Positions 45,286 to 53,754 of a DNA stretch of 64,000 bases are shown here, piece by piece; within the stretch, counting starts at the first letter, position 1; each line of letters opens with the position of its first letter. The translations under genes and the position numbers were made by a program. The notes below the pieces were generated by a model. That model was not told where the DNA came from and did not search any database. It saw only the letters and a program-made list of their open reading frames with translations. Location: the NCBI RefSeq assembly GCF_914271545.1, contig NZ_CAJZAH010000003.1, positions 496,001 to 560,000 on the forward strand. Reading direction: 5' to 3'. Source of the DNA: Cupriavidus respiraculi (GTDB taxonomy: Bacteria > Pseudomonadota > Gammaproteobacteria > Burkholderiales > Burkholderiaceae).

Positions 45286-48091
45286 GGGAATGTCGGATAG
45301 TCCTAAAACACTATTGCTCGTCGATGGGTCGAGCTATCTGTACCGCGCTTATCACGCGCTGCCGGATCTGCGTAATGGCGAGGGTCTGCCGACCGGGGCG
45401 ATCTACGGCATGATCAATATGCTGCGGAAGCTCCGCAACGACTACCCGGCAGAGTATAGCGCCTGCGTGTTCGACGCGAAGGGCAAGACCTTCCGCGATG
45501 CGTTATATCCCGCATACAAGGAAAACCGCGCCGCGATGCCGGACGATCTGGCAAAGCAGATCGAACCCATCCACGAGGCGGTGCGTGCCATGGGCTGGCC
45601 CATCGTGGTGGTCGACGGCGTGGAGGCGGACGACGTGATCGGCACGCTCGCCTGCCAGGCGACCGCAGAGGGCTTTCGCACCGTGGTCTCCACCGGGGAC
45701 AAGGACCTCGCGCAACTTGTGGACGAGAACGTGACGCTGGTCAACACCATGAGCGGCGAAGTTCTCGATCCGCCGGGCGTGGTCGCCAAGTTCGGCGTGC
45801 CGCCGAACCGCATCGTCGATTATCTGTCGCTGATCGGCGATGCGGTCGACAACGTGCCGGGCGTGCCGAAGGTGGGCCCCAAGACCGCGGTCAAATGGCT
45901 GACGCAGTATGGCTCGCTCGACGAGATCATCGCCAACGCGGTCGATATCAAGGGCGTGGTGGGCGAGAACCTGCGCAACACCATCGAGTGGCTGCCGCGC
46001 GCCCGCGCGCTCGTCACCGTCAAGACCGACTGCGACCTCACCGATACGCTGTCCGACTTCCACGCGCTGAAGGCGATGGGCGAGGACAAGGAGCTGCTGG
46101 CGCAATTCTTCAGCCGCTATGGCTTCAAGACCTGGCTGCGCGAGGTCACCGGCGAAAGCCTGCCGGACGCGCGCGCGCAGGCGCGTTCTCGTGCCGGCGC
46201 TCCCGTCGCGGAGAGCGCGGCGCAGGCCAGCCTGTTCGGCGCGCCGGCCGAGCCCGATCCGGTGCCCGCCGAGATCCGCTACGAGACGGTGACCACGGCG
46301 GAGGCGCTGGAGGCGTGGATGGCGCGCATCGAGGCCGCGCCGCTGGTTGCCATCGATACCGAGACCACGTGCCTGGACCCGATGACGGCGCAGATGGTGG
46401 GCATCTCGCTGTGCGCGGAGCCGGGCCATGCCTGCTATATCCCGGTCGCGCATCGCGGGCCGGACGTGGCCGGGCTCGATGGCCACGGGCAGCTGTCGCG
46501 CGAGGCCGTGCTCGAGCGCATGCGCGCCTGGCTGGAGGACCCGCAGAAGTCCAAGGTGGGCCAGCACCTGAAATACGATGCGCACGTGTTCGCCAACCAC
46601 GGCGTCACGCTGCGCGGCATCCGCCACGACACCATGCTGGAGAGCTACGTGCTGGCGTCGCACCGCAACCACGGCATGGACAGCCTCGCGGAACGCCTGC
46701 TGGGGCTGAAGACCATCAGCTATGAAGAGGTGTGCGGCAAGGGCGCGGGCCAGATCTGCTTCGACCAGATCGACGTGGCGCGGGCCACCGAATACGCCGC
46801 CGAGGATGCCGACGTCACGCTGCGCCTGCATCGGACGATGTATCCGCAGCTGCAGTCGGTGGACGGGCTGCGCCGCGTCTACGAGGAGATCGAGATGCCG
46901 GTCTCGGTGGTGCTGCAGACCATCGAGCGCAATGGCGTGCTGGTCGACGCGCAGCGCCTGGCCGCGCAGAGCGCGGAGCTCGGCCAGCGCATGATGGCGC
47001 TGGAACAGGCGGCCTACGAGGCCGCGGGGCAGCCGTTCAACCTCGGCTCGCCCAAGCAGATCGGCGAGATCCTGTTCGGCCAGATGCAGTTGCCGGTCAT
47101 CAAGAAGACCGCCAGCGGCGCGCCGTCGACGGACGAGGAGGTGCTGCAGAAGCTGGCCGAGGACTATCCGCTGCCCAAGCTGCTGCTGGACTATCGCGGC
47201 CTGTCGAAGCTCAAGTCCACCTACACGGACAAGCTGCCCAGGATGGTCAACGCCACCACGGGCCGCGTACACACGTGCTACGGGCAGGCCACCGCCGTGA
47301 CGGGCCGGCTCGCCTCGACCGATCCGAACCTGCAGAACATTCCCGTGCGCACCGAGGAAGGCCGCCGCATCCGCGAGGCCTTCGTCGCGCCGCCGGGCAG
47401 CGTGATCGTGTCGGCCGACTATTCGCAGATCGAGCTGCGCATCATGGCCCATATCTCGGGCGACGAAAACCTGCTGTCCGCCTTCGCGAACCGCGAGGAC
47501 GTACACCGCCATACCGCCGGCGAGATCTTCGGCGTCGAGCGCGACGCGGTCACCAGCGAACAGCGCCGCTATGCCAAGGTGATCAACTTCGGACTGATCT
47601 ATGGCATGAGCGCGTTCGGCCTGGCCAGCAACCTGGGCATCGAGCGCGAGGCGGCCAAGCACTATATCGACCGCTATTTCATGCGCTATCCGGGCGTGGC
47701 GCGCTATATGGAAGAGACGCGGCAGCAGGCGCGCGAGCGTGGCTACGTCGAGACCGTGTTCGGCCGCCGGCTGTGGCTGCCGGACATCAACGGCGGCAAC
47801 GGTCCGCGCCGCCAGGCGGCCGAGCGCGCCGCCATCAACGCGCCGATGCAGGGCACGGCGGCGGACCTGATCAAGCTGTCGATGATCGCCGTCCAGGAGT
47901 GGATCGAGCGCGAGGGCTTGCGCGCGATGCAGGTCATGCAGGTGCATGACGAACTGGTGCTGGAGGTCCCGGAGCCGGAGCTGGAGCTGGTCAAGGTGAG
48001 GCTGCCGGAGCTGATGTGCGGGGTTGCCTCGCTGCGCGTGCCGCTGGAAGCGGAAGTGGGCACGGGCGCGAACTGGGAAGAAGCGCACTGA
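45284..48091 (+). CDS. polA: DNA polymerase I
   Basis: This 935-aa repair and gap-filling polymerase has an N-terminal 5'-3' nuclease domain (LLVDGSSYLYRAYHALP), an intact 3'-5' proofreading domain (IDTETT with Asp358 and Glu360), and the polymerase domain: motif A DYSQIELR (Asp712), motif B RRYAKVINFGLIYGMSAFG, motif C VHDELVLEV (Asp889). The start is ATG at 45284 or two codons on (45290); ribosome sites do not decide. Its 5' end overlaps the LOG gene start on the other strand. Confidence 0.98.
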   Translation: MGMSDSPKTLLLVDGSSYLYRAYHALPDLRNGEGLPTGAIYGMINMLRKLRNDYPAEYSACVFDAKGKTFRDALYPAYKENRAAMPDDLAKQIEPIHEAVRAMGWPIVVVDGVEADDVIGTLACQATAEGFRTVVSTGDKDLAQLVDENVTLVNTMSGEVLDPPGVVAKFGVPPNRIVDYLSLIGDAVDNVPGVPKVGPKTAVKWLTQYGSLDEIIANAVDIKGVVGENLRNTIEWLPRARALVTVKTDCDLTDTLSDFHALKAMGEDKELLAQFFSRYGFKTWLREVTGESLPDARAQARSRAGAPVAESAAQASLFGAPAEPDPVPAEIRYETVTTAEALEAWMARIEAAPLVAIDTETTCLDPMTAQMVGISLCAEPGHACYIPVAHRGPDVAGLDGHGQLSREAVLERMRAWLEDPQKSKVGQHLKYDAHVFANHGVTLRGIRHDTMLESYVLASHRNHGMDSLAERLLGLKTISYEEVCGKGAGQICFDQIDVARATEYAAEDADVTLRLHRTMYPQLQSVDGLRRVYEEIEMPVSVVLQTIERNGVLVDAQRLAAQSAELGQRMMALEQAAYEAAGQPFNLGSPKQIGEILFGQMQLPVIKKTASGAPSTDEEVLQKLAEDYPLPKLLLDYRGLSKLKSTYTDKLPRMVNATTGRVHTCYGQATAVTGRLASTDPNLQNIPVRTEEGRRIREAFVAPPGSVIVSADYSQIELRIMAHISGDENLLSAFANREDVHRHTAGEIFGVERDAVTSEQRRYAKVINFGLIYGMSAFGLASNLGIEREAAKHYIDRYFMRYPGVARYMEETRQQARERGYVETVFGRRLWLPDINGGNGPRRQAAERAAINAPMQGTAADLIKLSMIAVQEWIEREGLRAMQVMQVHDELVLEVPEPELELVKVRLPELMCGVASLRVPLEAEVGTGANWEEAH

Positions 48092-48116
48092 GCGCCGGCG
48101 GGACGGCGGGCGTTGA

Positions 48117-48160
48117 CCCTCACCCCTGGCCCTCTCCCGCTTGCGGGGAGAGGGAAGGGG
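48117..48160 (+). repeat. REP-like palindromic intergenic repeat, copy 4
   Basis: The tail CCCTCACCCCTGG is followed by the stem CCCTCTCCCGC / GCGGGGAGAGGG. It lies between polA and ndh and is the most complete copy of the family found in this window. It may also act as a transcript-end hairpin for polA. Confidence 0.75.
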
Positions 48161-48230
48161 ACCACCGGCCTTGCCACCCCTGTCGCAGTGCAGCAAACTG
48201 CCACCCATCACCGTTATCGATCGAGAGACC

Positions 48231-49550
48231 ATGACCCAGGCGCATCGCATCATCGTAGTCGGCGGAGGAGCGGGAGGTTTGGAACTGGTGACCCGGCTGG
48301 GCGACAAGCTCGGCCGGCGGGGCAGGGCCCACGTGGTGCTGGTGGACCGCTCCCCCATCCATATCTGGAAGCCGCTGCTGCACGAGGTGGCCGCGGGCAG
48401 CATGGACCCCAACACGCACCAGCTCGAATATGCCGCGCAGGCGCACTGGCATCATTTCGAATTCCAGCAAGGCGAGCTGACCGGCGTCGACCGGGTTGCG
48501 AAGACGATTTCCGTGGCGGCCTGCGTCGACGAGGACGGCGTGGAACTGCTGCCGGCGCGAGAGCTGCCGTATGACACGCTGGTACTGGCCATCGGCTCGG
48601 TAACGCATTTCTTCGGCGTGCCCGGCGCGGCCGAGCATGCCATCGCGCTCGACACCGCGGAGCAGGCCGAGCGCTTCCGGCGCCGGCTCATCGCCGCGTG
48701 CGTGCGCGCGCAGAACGGGCTGGGCACCGGCCATGGGGAAGGACGGCCGCGCGTGGATGTCGCCATCATCGGCGCCGGGGCGACCGGCGTGGAACTGTCG
48801 GCGGAACTGCGCAATACCGCCCAGGTGCTGAACGCCTATGGGCTGCACCGGCTCGATCCGCGCCGCGACGTGCATATCCACATCATCGAGGCCGGGCCGC
48901 GCATCCTGCCGGCGCTGTCCGAGCGGGTCTCGGGCGAGACCGCCAAGCTGTTGCGCAAGCTGGACGTGGAGGTGCTGGTCGGCGAGCGCGTGACGGAGGT
49001 CACGCCCGATGCCGTGCTGACGGCCAGCGGCAAGCGCATCGCCGCGGACCTGACGGTCTGGGCGGCCGGCATCACGGCGCCCAAGGTGCTTGCCACCACC
49101 GGACTGCCGCTCAGCCGGCTGGGCCAGATCGTGGTGGGCCCCACGCTGCAGAGCGAGGGCGATCCCGACGTGTTCGCCTTCGGCGATTGCGCGAGCTGCC
49201 CCTGGCCGGCGAAGCAGACGACCGTGCCGCCCCGTGCGCAGGCCGCGCACCAGCAGGCGAAATTCCTCTTCGACGCGCTGTGCGCCCGGCTCGACGGGCG
49301 GCCGCTGCCGGCGTTCGAGTTCAAGGACCTCGGCTCGCTGGTGTCGCTCGGGCACTTCAGCGCGGTTGGCAGCCTCATGGGCGGGTTGATCGGGGGCTCG
49401 ATGTTCATCGAGGGCCTGATGGCCCGGTTCATGTATTCGTCGCTGTACCGGATGCACGTGATGGCCCTGCATGGGGCGGTGCGGATGGCGGTCGATACGG
49501 TGGCGCACTGGCTGCGCAGCAAGACCAATCCGCGCGTGAAGCTGCATTGA
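48231..49550 (+). CDS. ndh: Type II NADH:quinone oxidoreductase (NDH-2)
   Basis: This 439-aa flavoprotein passes electrons from NADH to quinone without pumping protons. It has two nucleotide-binding motifs, IIVVGGGAGGLELVTRLGDK (FAD, near residue 6) and VAIIGAGATGVELSAEL (NADH, near 175), then VFAFGDCASCPWPA and a C-terminal membrane-binding helix (MGGLIGGSMFIEGLMARFMY). The ATG at 48231 gives MTQAHRIIVVGGG; the longer frame crosses the palindromic repeat. Confidence 0.95.
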   Translation: MTQAHRIIVVGGGAGGLELVTRLGDKLGRRGRAHVVLVDRSPIHIWKPLLHEVAAGSMDPNTHQLEYAAQAHWHHFEFQQGELTGVDRVAKTISVAACVDEDGVELLPARELPYDTLVLAIGSVTHFFGVPGAAEHAIALDTAEQAERFRRRLIAACVRAQNGLGTGHGEGRPRVDVAIIGAGATGVELSAELRNTAQVLNAYGLHRLDPRRDVHIHIIEAGPRILPALSERVSGETAKLLRKLDVEVLVGERVTEVTPDAVLTASGKRIAADLTVWAAGITAPKVLATTGLPLSRLGQIVVGPTLQSEGDPDVFAFGDCASCPWPAKQTTVPPRAQAAHQQAKFLFDALCARLDGRPLPAFEFKDLGSLVSLGHFSAVGSLMGGLIGGSMFIEGLMARFMYSSLYRMHVMALHGAVRMAVDTVAHWLRSKTNPRVKLH

Positions 49551-49604
49551 GGCACTGGGCGCGCGGCCCGCGCATGGGAATGCCCGCCGGCGAGCGCTTT
49601 CCCT

Positions 49605-49610
49605 TAGAAT
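49605..49610 (+). promoter_or_regulatory. -10 box of the dienelactone hydrolase gene
   Basis: TAGAAT within CCCTTAGAATCGG lies 78 bases before the gene's ATG; the -35 region is weak. Confidence 0.35.
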
Positions 49611-49687
49611 CGGCGGCCTGTGCCGGTGTGATCCGTGGACCCTTTCAGTAGCCGGCGCCCCGCAGCCAGACAACCCAGGAGAACCGC

Positions 49688-50563
49688 ATGCTGATGCCCG
49701 AAGTGGAAAGCCTCGTACCCGGCCAGACGTTCAACCGCCGCTCCTTCGTCAAGACCGCGTTGGGTTCGGCCATCGCGGCCGCCGCGCTGCCCGCCACGGC
49801 CCAGGCGATCAAGACCGATTTCAGCGGGCTGACCGCGGGCGAGGTCACCATCCCGTCGGGCGACTTCAAGATGCCCGTCTACCGCGCGATGCCCGAGGGC
49901 AAGAAAGACTTGCCCGTGGTGCTCGTCGTCAGCGAGATCTTCGGGGTGCACGAGTACATCGCCGATGTGTGCCGCCGCTTCGCCAAGCTGGGCTATCTGG
50001 CGATCGCTCCCGAACTGTTCGCGCGCCAGGGCGACCCGAACAGCTTCGGCACGATCCAGGAACTGCAGCGCGAACTGATCGCCAAGGTGCCGGACCAGCA
50101 GGTCATGGGCGACCTCGACGCCGCGGTGGCATGGGCGGCCAGCAACGGCGGCAACACCGCCAAGCTGGGCATCACCGGGTTTTGCTGGGGCGGGCGCATC
50201 TCGTGGCTGTACGCCGCGCACAGCAAGCAGGTCAAGGCGGCGGTGCCTTGGTACGGACGCCTGGTGGGCGACCCGACGCCGCTGCAGCCCAAGAGCGCGG
50301 TCGAACTGGTCGACCGCCTCAATGCGCCGGTGCTGGGCCTTTACGGCGCCAAGGACACGGGCATCACGATGGAGCATGTGGAAAAGATGAAGGCCGCACT
50401 GGCCGCTTCGTCCAATCCGAATGCGAAGGCCTCGCACTTCATCGTCTATCCGGAAGCCGGCCACGCCTTCCATGCGGACTACCGGCCGAGCTACCGCGAG
50501 GCGGACGCCCGCGACGGCTGGGACCAGTGCCTCGCCTGGTTCAAGCAGCACGGCGTAGCCTGA
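49688..50563 (+). CDS. Tat-exported dienelactone hydrolase family protein
   Basis: This 291-aa protein has a twin-arginine signal (FNRRSFVKTALGSAIAAAAL, residues 15-34, cleaved near TAQA). The mature enzyme has a dienelactone hydrolase fold with Cys166 in GFCWGGR as nucleophile, Asp223 (GAKDTG) and His259 (EAGHAFH). It should be periplasmic, which is unusual for a family best known from cytoplasmic chlorocatechol degradation. No aromatic-pathway gene is adjacent, so the substrate is open. A terminator follows the stop. Confidence 0.95.
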   Translation: MLMPEVESLVPGQTFNRRSFVKTALGSAIAAAALPATAQAIKTDFSGLTAGEVTIPSGDFKMPVYRAMPEGKKDLPVVLVVSEIFGVHEYIADVCRRFAKLGYLAIAPELFARQGDPNSFGTIQELQRELIAKVPDQQVMGDLDAAVAWAASNGGNTAKLGITGFCWGGRISWLYAAHSKQVKAAVPWYGRLVGDPTPLQPKSAVELVDRLNAPVLGLYGAKDTGITMEHVEKMKAALAASSNPNAKASHFIVYPEAGHAFHADYRPSYREADARDGWDQCLAWFKQHGVA

Positions 50564-50617
50564 CGGCGCGCGCCGGCACCGCCTCCCGCAGGGCCTCTTT
50601 GGGCCCCAGTGAACCCC

Positions 50618-50651
50618 CGCCGCCCCGCCTTCCCCGGGGCGGCGACGTTTT
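50618..50651 (+). terminator. Terminator after the dienelactone hydrolase gene
   Basis: The stem CGCCGCCCC / GGGGCGGCG with a 9-base loop is followed by ACGTTTT, 55 bases past the stop. Confidence 0.7.
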
Positions 50652-50656
50652 CGCCA

Positions 50657-50686
50657 TTGCAAAGTCGCCGGTGACGTACGTACAAT
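50657..50686 (+). promoter_or_regulatory. Promoter of the ZIP transporter gene
   Basis: TTGCAA (50657-50662) and TACAAT (50681-50686) are 18 bases apart, a plausible sigma-70 promoter. Transcription would start near 50693, leaving a leader of about 120 bases before the likely ATT start. Confidence 0.5.
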
Positions 50687-50815
50687 GCGGGCTTTGCGTC
50701 ATTTGCAACAGTGTTGCGTTTAAGGATCGACGGTCCGCACGGCAGTCCGGGCGGAGCGGAACGGCATCCGATATCGCCTCGCCGCCGCCGCCATCGATTT
50801 CCCGGGGAGCCCACC

Positions 50816-51643
50816 ATTCATTCCACGCTGCTTTATATCCTGCTGGCCGCCACCATTTCCGGGGTCGGCAGCATCCTGGGCGCCGCGCTGCTCTCGCTGA
50901 CCGCGGCCTCGCGCGTGGTCGAGCGCATGGTCAGCTTCTCGGTGGGCGTGCTGCTCGCCACCGCATTGCTGCATTCCCTGCCCGAGGCGTTCGAGTCGGG
51001 CGCCGATCCGCGCGCGCTGTTCGGCACGCTGCTGGCGGGCCTGCTGGGCTTCTTCCTGCTGGAAAAGATCTCGCTGCTGCGCCACTCGCACCACCACGAG
51101 GGCGACGGCCACCATCATCACCACGGCCATGACCGGGAAGTGGCCGGGCGCAGCGGCCTCACCATCCTGGTCGGGGACACCTTCCACAATTTCGCCGACG
51201 GCATCGTCATCGCGGCGGCGTTCCTGGCCGATCCGCATATCGGCGTCGTCACCGCGCTGGCCATTGCCGCGCACGAGATTCCGCAGGAGGTGGGCGACTT
51301 CATCGTGCTGCTCAATGCGGGCTTCTCGAAGGCACGCGCGTTCGCGTTCAACCTGCTGTCCAGCCTCGCGGCCGTCGTCGGCGGCCTGGTGGGCTATTTC
51401 CTGCTGGACGAGATGAGCACGTGGATTCCGTATGTGCTGGTCATCGCGTCCAGCAGCTTCCTGTATATCGCCGTCAGCGACCTGATGCCGCAGATGCAGC
51501 GCAAGCCCCGCTGGCGCGAGTCGATCGTGCAGGTGGTGCTGGTCACGGCCGGCATCGCCGCCATCGTGCTTATCACCAACGGCGTGCACGAGTCCCACGA
51601 GCACCATGGCCACGGCGCGCACGCCGACGGCCACGCCCACTGA
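50816..51643 (+). CDS. ZIP family metal transporter (probable ATT start)
   Basis: This transporter (275 aa from 50816) has eight predicted helices with metal motifs HNFADG (124-129) and HEIPQE (153-158), and a His-rich loop at residues 90-105, as in zinc/iron ZIP importers; the C-terminus is also His-rich (HESHEHHGHGAHADGHAH). No ATG gives a sensible start. An ATT at 50816, six bases after a GGGGAG ribosome site, would give MHSTLLYILLAATISGVGS, a normal ZIP start. The longer GTG/TTG frame (from 50711) would add 35 Arg/Pro-rich residues. Confidence 0.9.
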   Translation: MHSTLLYILLAATISGVGSILGAALLSLTAASRVVERMVSFSVGVLLATALLHSLPEAFESGADPRALFGTLLAGLLGFFLLEKISLLRHSHHHEGDGHHHHHGHDREVAGRSGLTILVGDTFHNFADGIVIAAAFLADPHIGVVTALAIAAHEIPQEVGDFIVLLNAGFSKARAFAFNLLSSLAAVVGGLVGYFLLDEMSTWIPYVLVIASSSFLYIAVSDLMPQMQRKPRWRESIVQVVLVTAGIAAIVLITNGVHESHEHHGHGAHADGHAH

Positions 51644-51660
51644 GGCGGATGGCCCAAACG

Positions 51661-51690
51661 ACAAAGAGGCGCCACGGGGCGCCTCTTTGT
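51661..51690. terminator. Bidirectional terminator between the ZIP and sulfurtransferase genes
   Basis: A stem of about 13 pairs (ACAAAGAGGCGCC / GGCGCCTCTTTGT) has A- and T-rich ends on both sides, suiting both converging genes. Confidence 0.88.
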
Positions 51691-51704
51691 CATTGCCGAT
51701 GCGG

Positions 51705-52574
51705 TTACCGCGGGCCGGTGGCCACGGGGCGGCGCGGATCCGCGCTCCACTCGCTCCACGAGCCGGGATAGAGCGCCGCGCCCGGCAGCCCGGCCACCTC
51801 GAGGGCCAGCAGGTTGTGGCAGGCCGTCACGCCCGAACCGCATTGCATTACGGCGCGCTCGGGCGCGGTGGCGCCCAGCACCCGGCCAAACTCCGCGCGC
51901 AGTTCGGCGGACGGCTTGAAGCGGCCGTCGGCGCCCAGGTTGTCCTTGAAGCAGCGATTGACCGCGCCGGGGATATGGCCGCCGACCGGATCGAGCGTCT
52001 CGTTCTCGCCGCGGAAGCGGTCCGGCGCGCGCGCATCGACCACCAGGCGAGTGGGCTCGGAGATATTGGCCAGCAGCGCGTCGGCGTCGACCGTGTCGAC
52101 CAGCGCCTTGTGTCGGGTCAGATGTCCGGGCGCTTCCGGGTCGGGCGTGGTGCCGGACTCCAGGGGCAGGCCGGCGGCGATCCAGGCCTGCTTGCCGCCG
52201 TCGAGGACCGCCACCGCGCCATGGCCGATCCAGCGCAGCAGCCACCAGGCGCGCGCGGCATACATGCCGCCTTGCGCGTCGTAGACCACCACCTGGGTAT
52301 CGTCGTTCAGGCCGATGGCGCGCAGGCGCGCGGTGAGCGCGTCGGGATCGGGCAGGGGGTGGCGGCCGTTGGTGCCGGTCTTCTCGCCGGACAGCTCGTT
52401 GTCCAGGTGCAGGTAGAAGGCGCCGGGCAGATGGCCTTGGTGATAGGCCTCGCGGCCCGCCGCCGGGTCGGCCAGATCGAAGCTGCAGTCGATGAGAACG
52501 GTGTGGCGCGACGGGTCGCGGAGCAGGGCTTGCAGGTCTGCGCAGGAAACCAGGGTGTTCAGGGTGTTGAGCAT
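51705..52574 (-). CDS. Sulfurtransferase, tandem rhodanese (thiosulfate/3-mercaptopyruvate type)
   Basis: This 289-aa protein has two rhodanese domains; the C-terminal one carries the active Cys245 in QCGSGVTACH. The first (SFDLADPAAGREAYHQGHLP) lacks the cysteine. A CGSGVT loop is nearer the mercaptopyruvate type than the CRKGVT loop of thiosulfate type, so 3-mercaptopyruvate is the more likely donor. The ATG at 52574 is the family start. It converges on the ZIP gene. Confidence 0.95.
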   Translation of the reverse strand: MLNTLNTLVSCADLQALLRDPSRHTVLIDCSFDLADPAAGREAYHQGHLPGAFYLHLDNELSGEKTGTNGRHPLPDPDALTARLRAIGLNDDTQVVVYDAQGGMYAARAWWLLRWIGHGAVAVLDGGKQAWIAAGLPLESGTTPDPEAPGHLTRHKALVDTVDADALLANISEPTRLVVDARAPDRFRGENETLDPVGGHIPGAVNRCFKDNLGADGRFKPSAELRAEFGRVLGATAPERAVMQCGSGVTACHNLLALEVAGLPGAALYPGSWSEWSADPRRPVATGPR

Positions 52575-52670
52575 CGGAAAACCTGTCGGATGGATTGGCT
52601 CTTGTGGAACAGGGGATAACCGGTTCGGCATCTTGCGCCCGCGTCGGTTCCGTCGATGCTACACCGGGCG

Positions 52671-53594
52671 CTAGACCTCGGGATGAACCTCGGCCTCGGC
52701 CGACTTGACCGGCGTCGCCGCGGTCGGCTGCTGGTTGGTGCTCTCGCGGGCGCGCGACAGCGTGGTCGCAATGCCGCTGGCGATGATCAGGCCCATGCCG
52801 AGCCACGACAGCCAGTTCAGCCGGTCGTCCCAGATCAGCATGCCCCACAGGCTGGAGAACACGATGCCGGCGTATTGCAGGTTGGCAGTGAGCAGCGTGT
52901 TGCCGCGCTTGTAGGCGCGGGTCATCGAGGTCTGGCCGAGCGTGGCCAGCACGCCGATGGCGATCAGCAGCCCGACGCCATGCCAGCTGTGGGTGCTGGT
53001 GCCGGCGAACAGCATCCACACGAGTCCGACCACCAGGCCCACCAGCGAGAAATAGAAGACGATGCGGCCCTCGGGCTCGCCGAGCTGTCCGAGCTGGCGC
53101 ACCTCGACATAGGCCAGCGCGGTGAAGACGCCGGAGATCAGGCCGATCAGCCCGCCCAGCAGCTGGTCCTTGCCCACCGACGGCTGCAGCAGGCATAGCA
53201 CCCCGGCGAACGACATCAGGATGGCCCCGATCAGCTTGGGGTCCGCCGAGCCGCGCACGCCGGCCAGCGCCGCGCCGGCGCCGAGGATCAGCGCAATCCA
53301 TACCGGCGACATGTAGTTCAGCGTCATCGCCGTGGCCAGGGGCAGCAGCGTGATCGAGGTGAACCACAGCAGCAGCGCCGTCACGCCGAAGAGGCTGCGC
53401 TTGATATGCATCGTCATGTGCGGCGTGCGCACCGAAACGCCGGACGAGGACAGCACGGCCCACATGATGGCCACGCCGATCAGGCTGCGGTAGAACACGA
53501 TCTCGCCGGTGGTGTACTGCTCGGATGCCAGCTTCACGCCCACCCCCATCAACGAGAACGAGAAGGCGGCGAACAGCATCCAGAGCGATTGCAT
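52671..53594 (-). CDS. DMT-superfamily (EamA) transporter
   Basis: This 307-aa protein has ten helices in two EamA halves (SLMGVGVKLASEQYTTGEIV in the first, LLLWFTSITLLPLATAMTLN and the second half ending WLSWLGMGLIIASGIATTLS). It likely exports small metabolites. The ATG at 53594 is the family start. It lies about 96 bases before the sulfurtransferase start, on the same strand. Confidence 0.93.
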   Translation of the reverse strand: MQSLWMLFAAFSFSLMGVGVKLASEQYTTGEIVFYRSLIGVAIMWAVLSSSGVSVRTPHMTMHIKRSLFGVTALLLWFTSITLLPLATAMTLNYMSPVWIALILGAGAALAGVRGSADPKLIGAILMSFAGVLCLLQPSVGKDQLLGGLIGLISGVFTALAYVEVRQLGQLGEPEGRIVFYFSLVGLVVGLVWMLFAGTSTHSWHGVGLLIAIGVLATLGQTSMTRAYKRGNTLLTANLQYAGIVFSSLWGMLIWDDRLNWLSWLGMGLIIASGIATTLSRARESTNQQPTAATPVKSAEAEVHPEV

Positions 53595-53707
53595 GGCGGG
53601 AAACGGCGGTAGGAGAGGCGAGGGAGGAAACGCGGCGCGCGGCTTCGGGTGAACCCCTAGTCGCTTGCGCCGGCCGATTGTAGCAGCGCTGCCGCGCTGC
53701 ACCAATG

Positions 53708-53734
53708 AAAACGGACCGCGCCAGGGCGGTCCGT
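53708..53734 (-). terminator. Terminator after the Rieske oxygenase gene
   Basis: On the minus strand the stem ACGGACCGC / GCGGTCCGT is followed by TTTT, 21 bases past the oxygenase stop. Confidence 0.8.
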
Positions 53735-53754
53735 CGGGGTGGGGCGGGGCCGGC

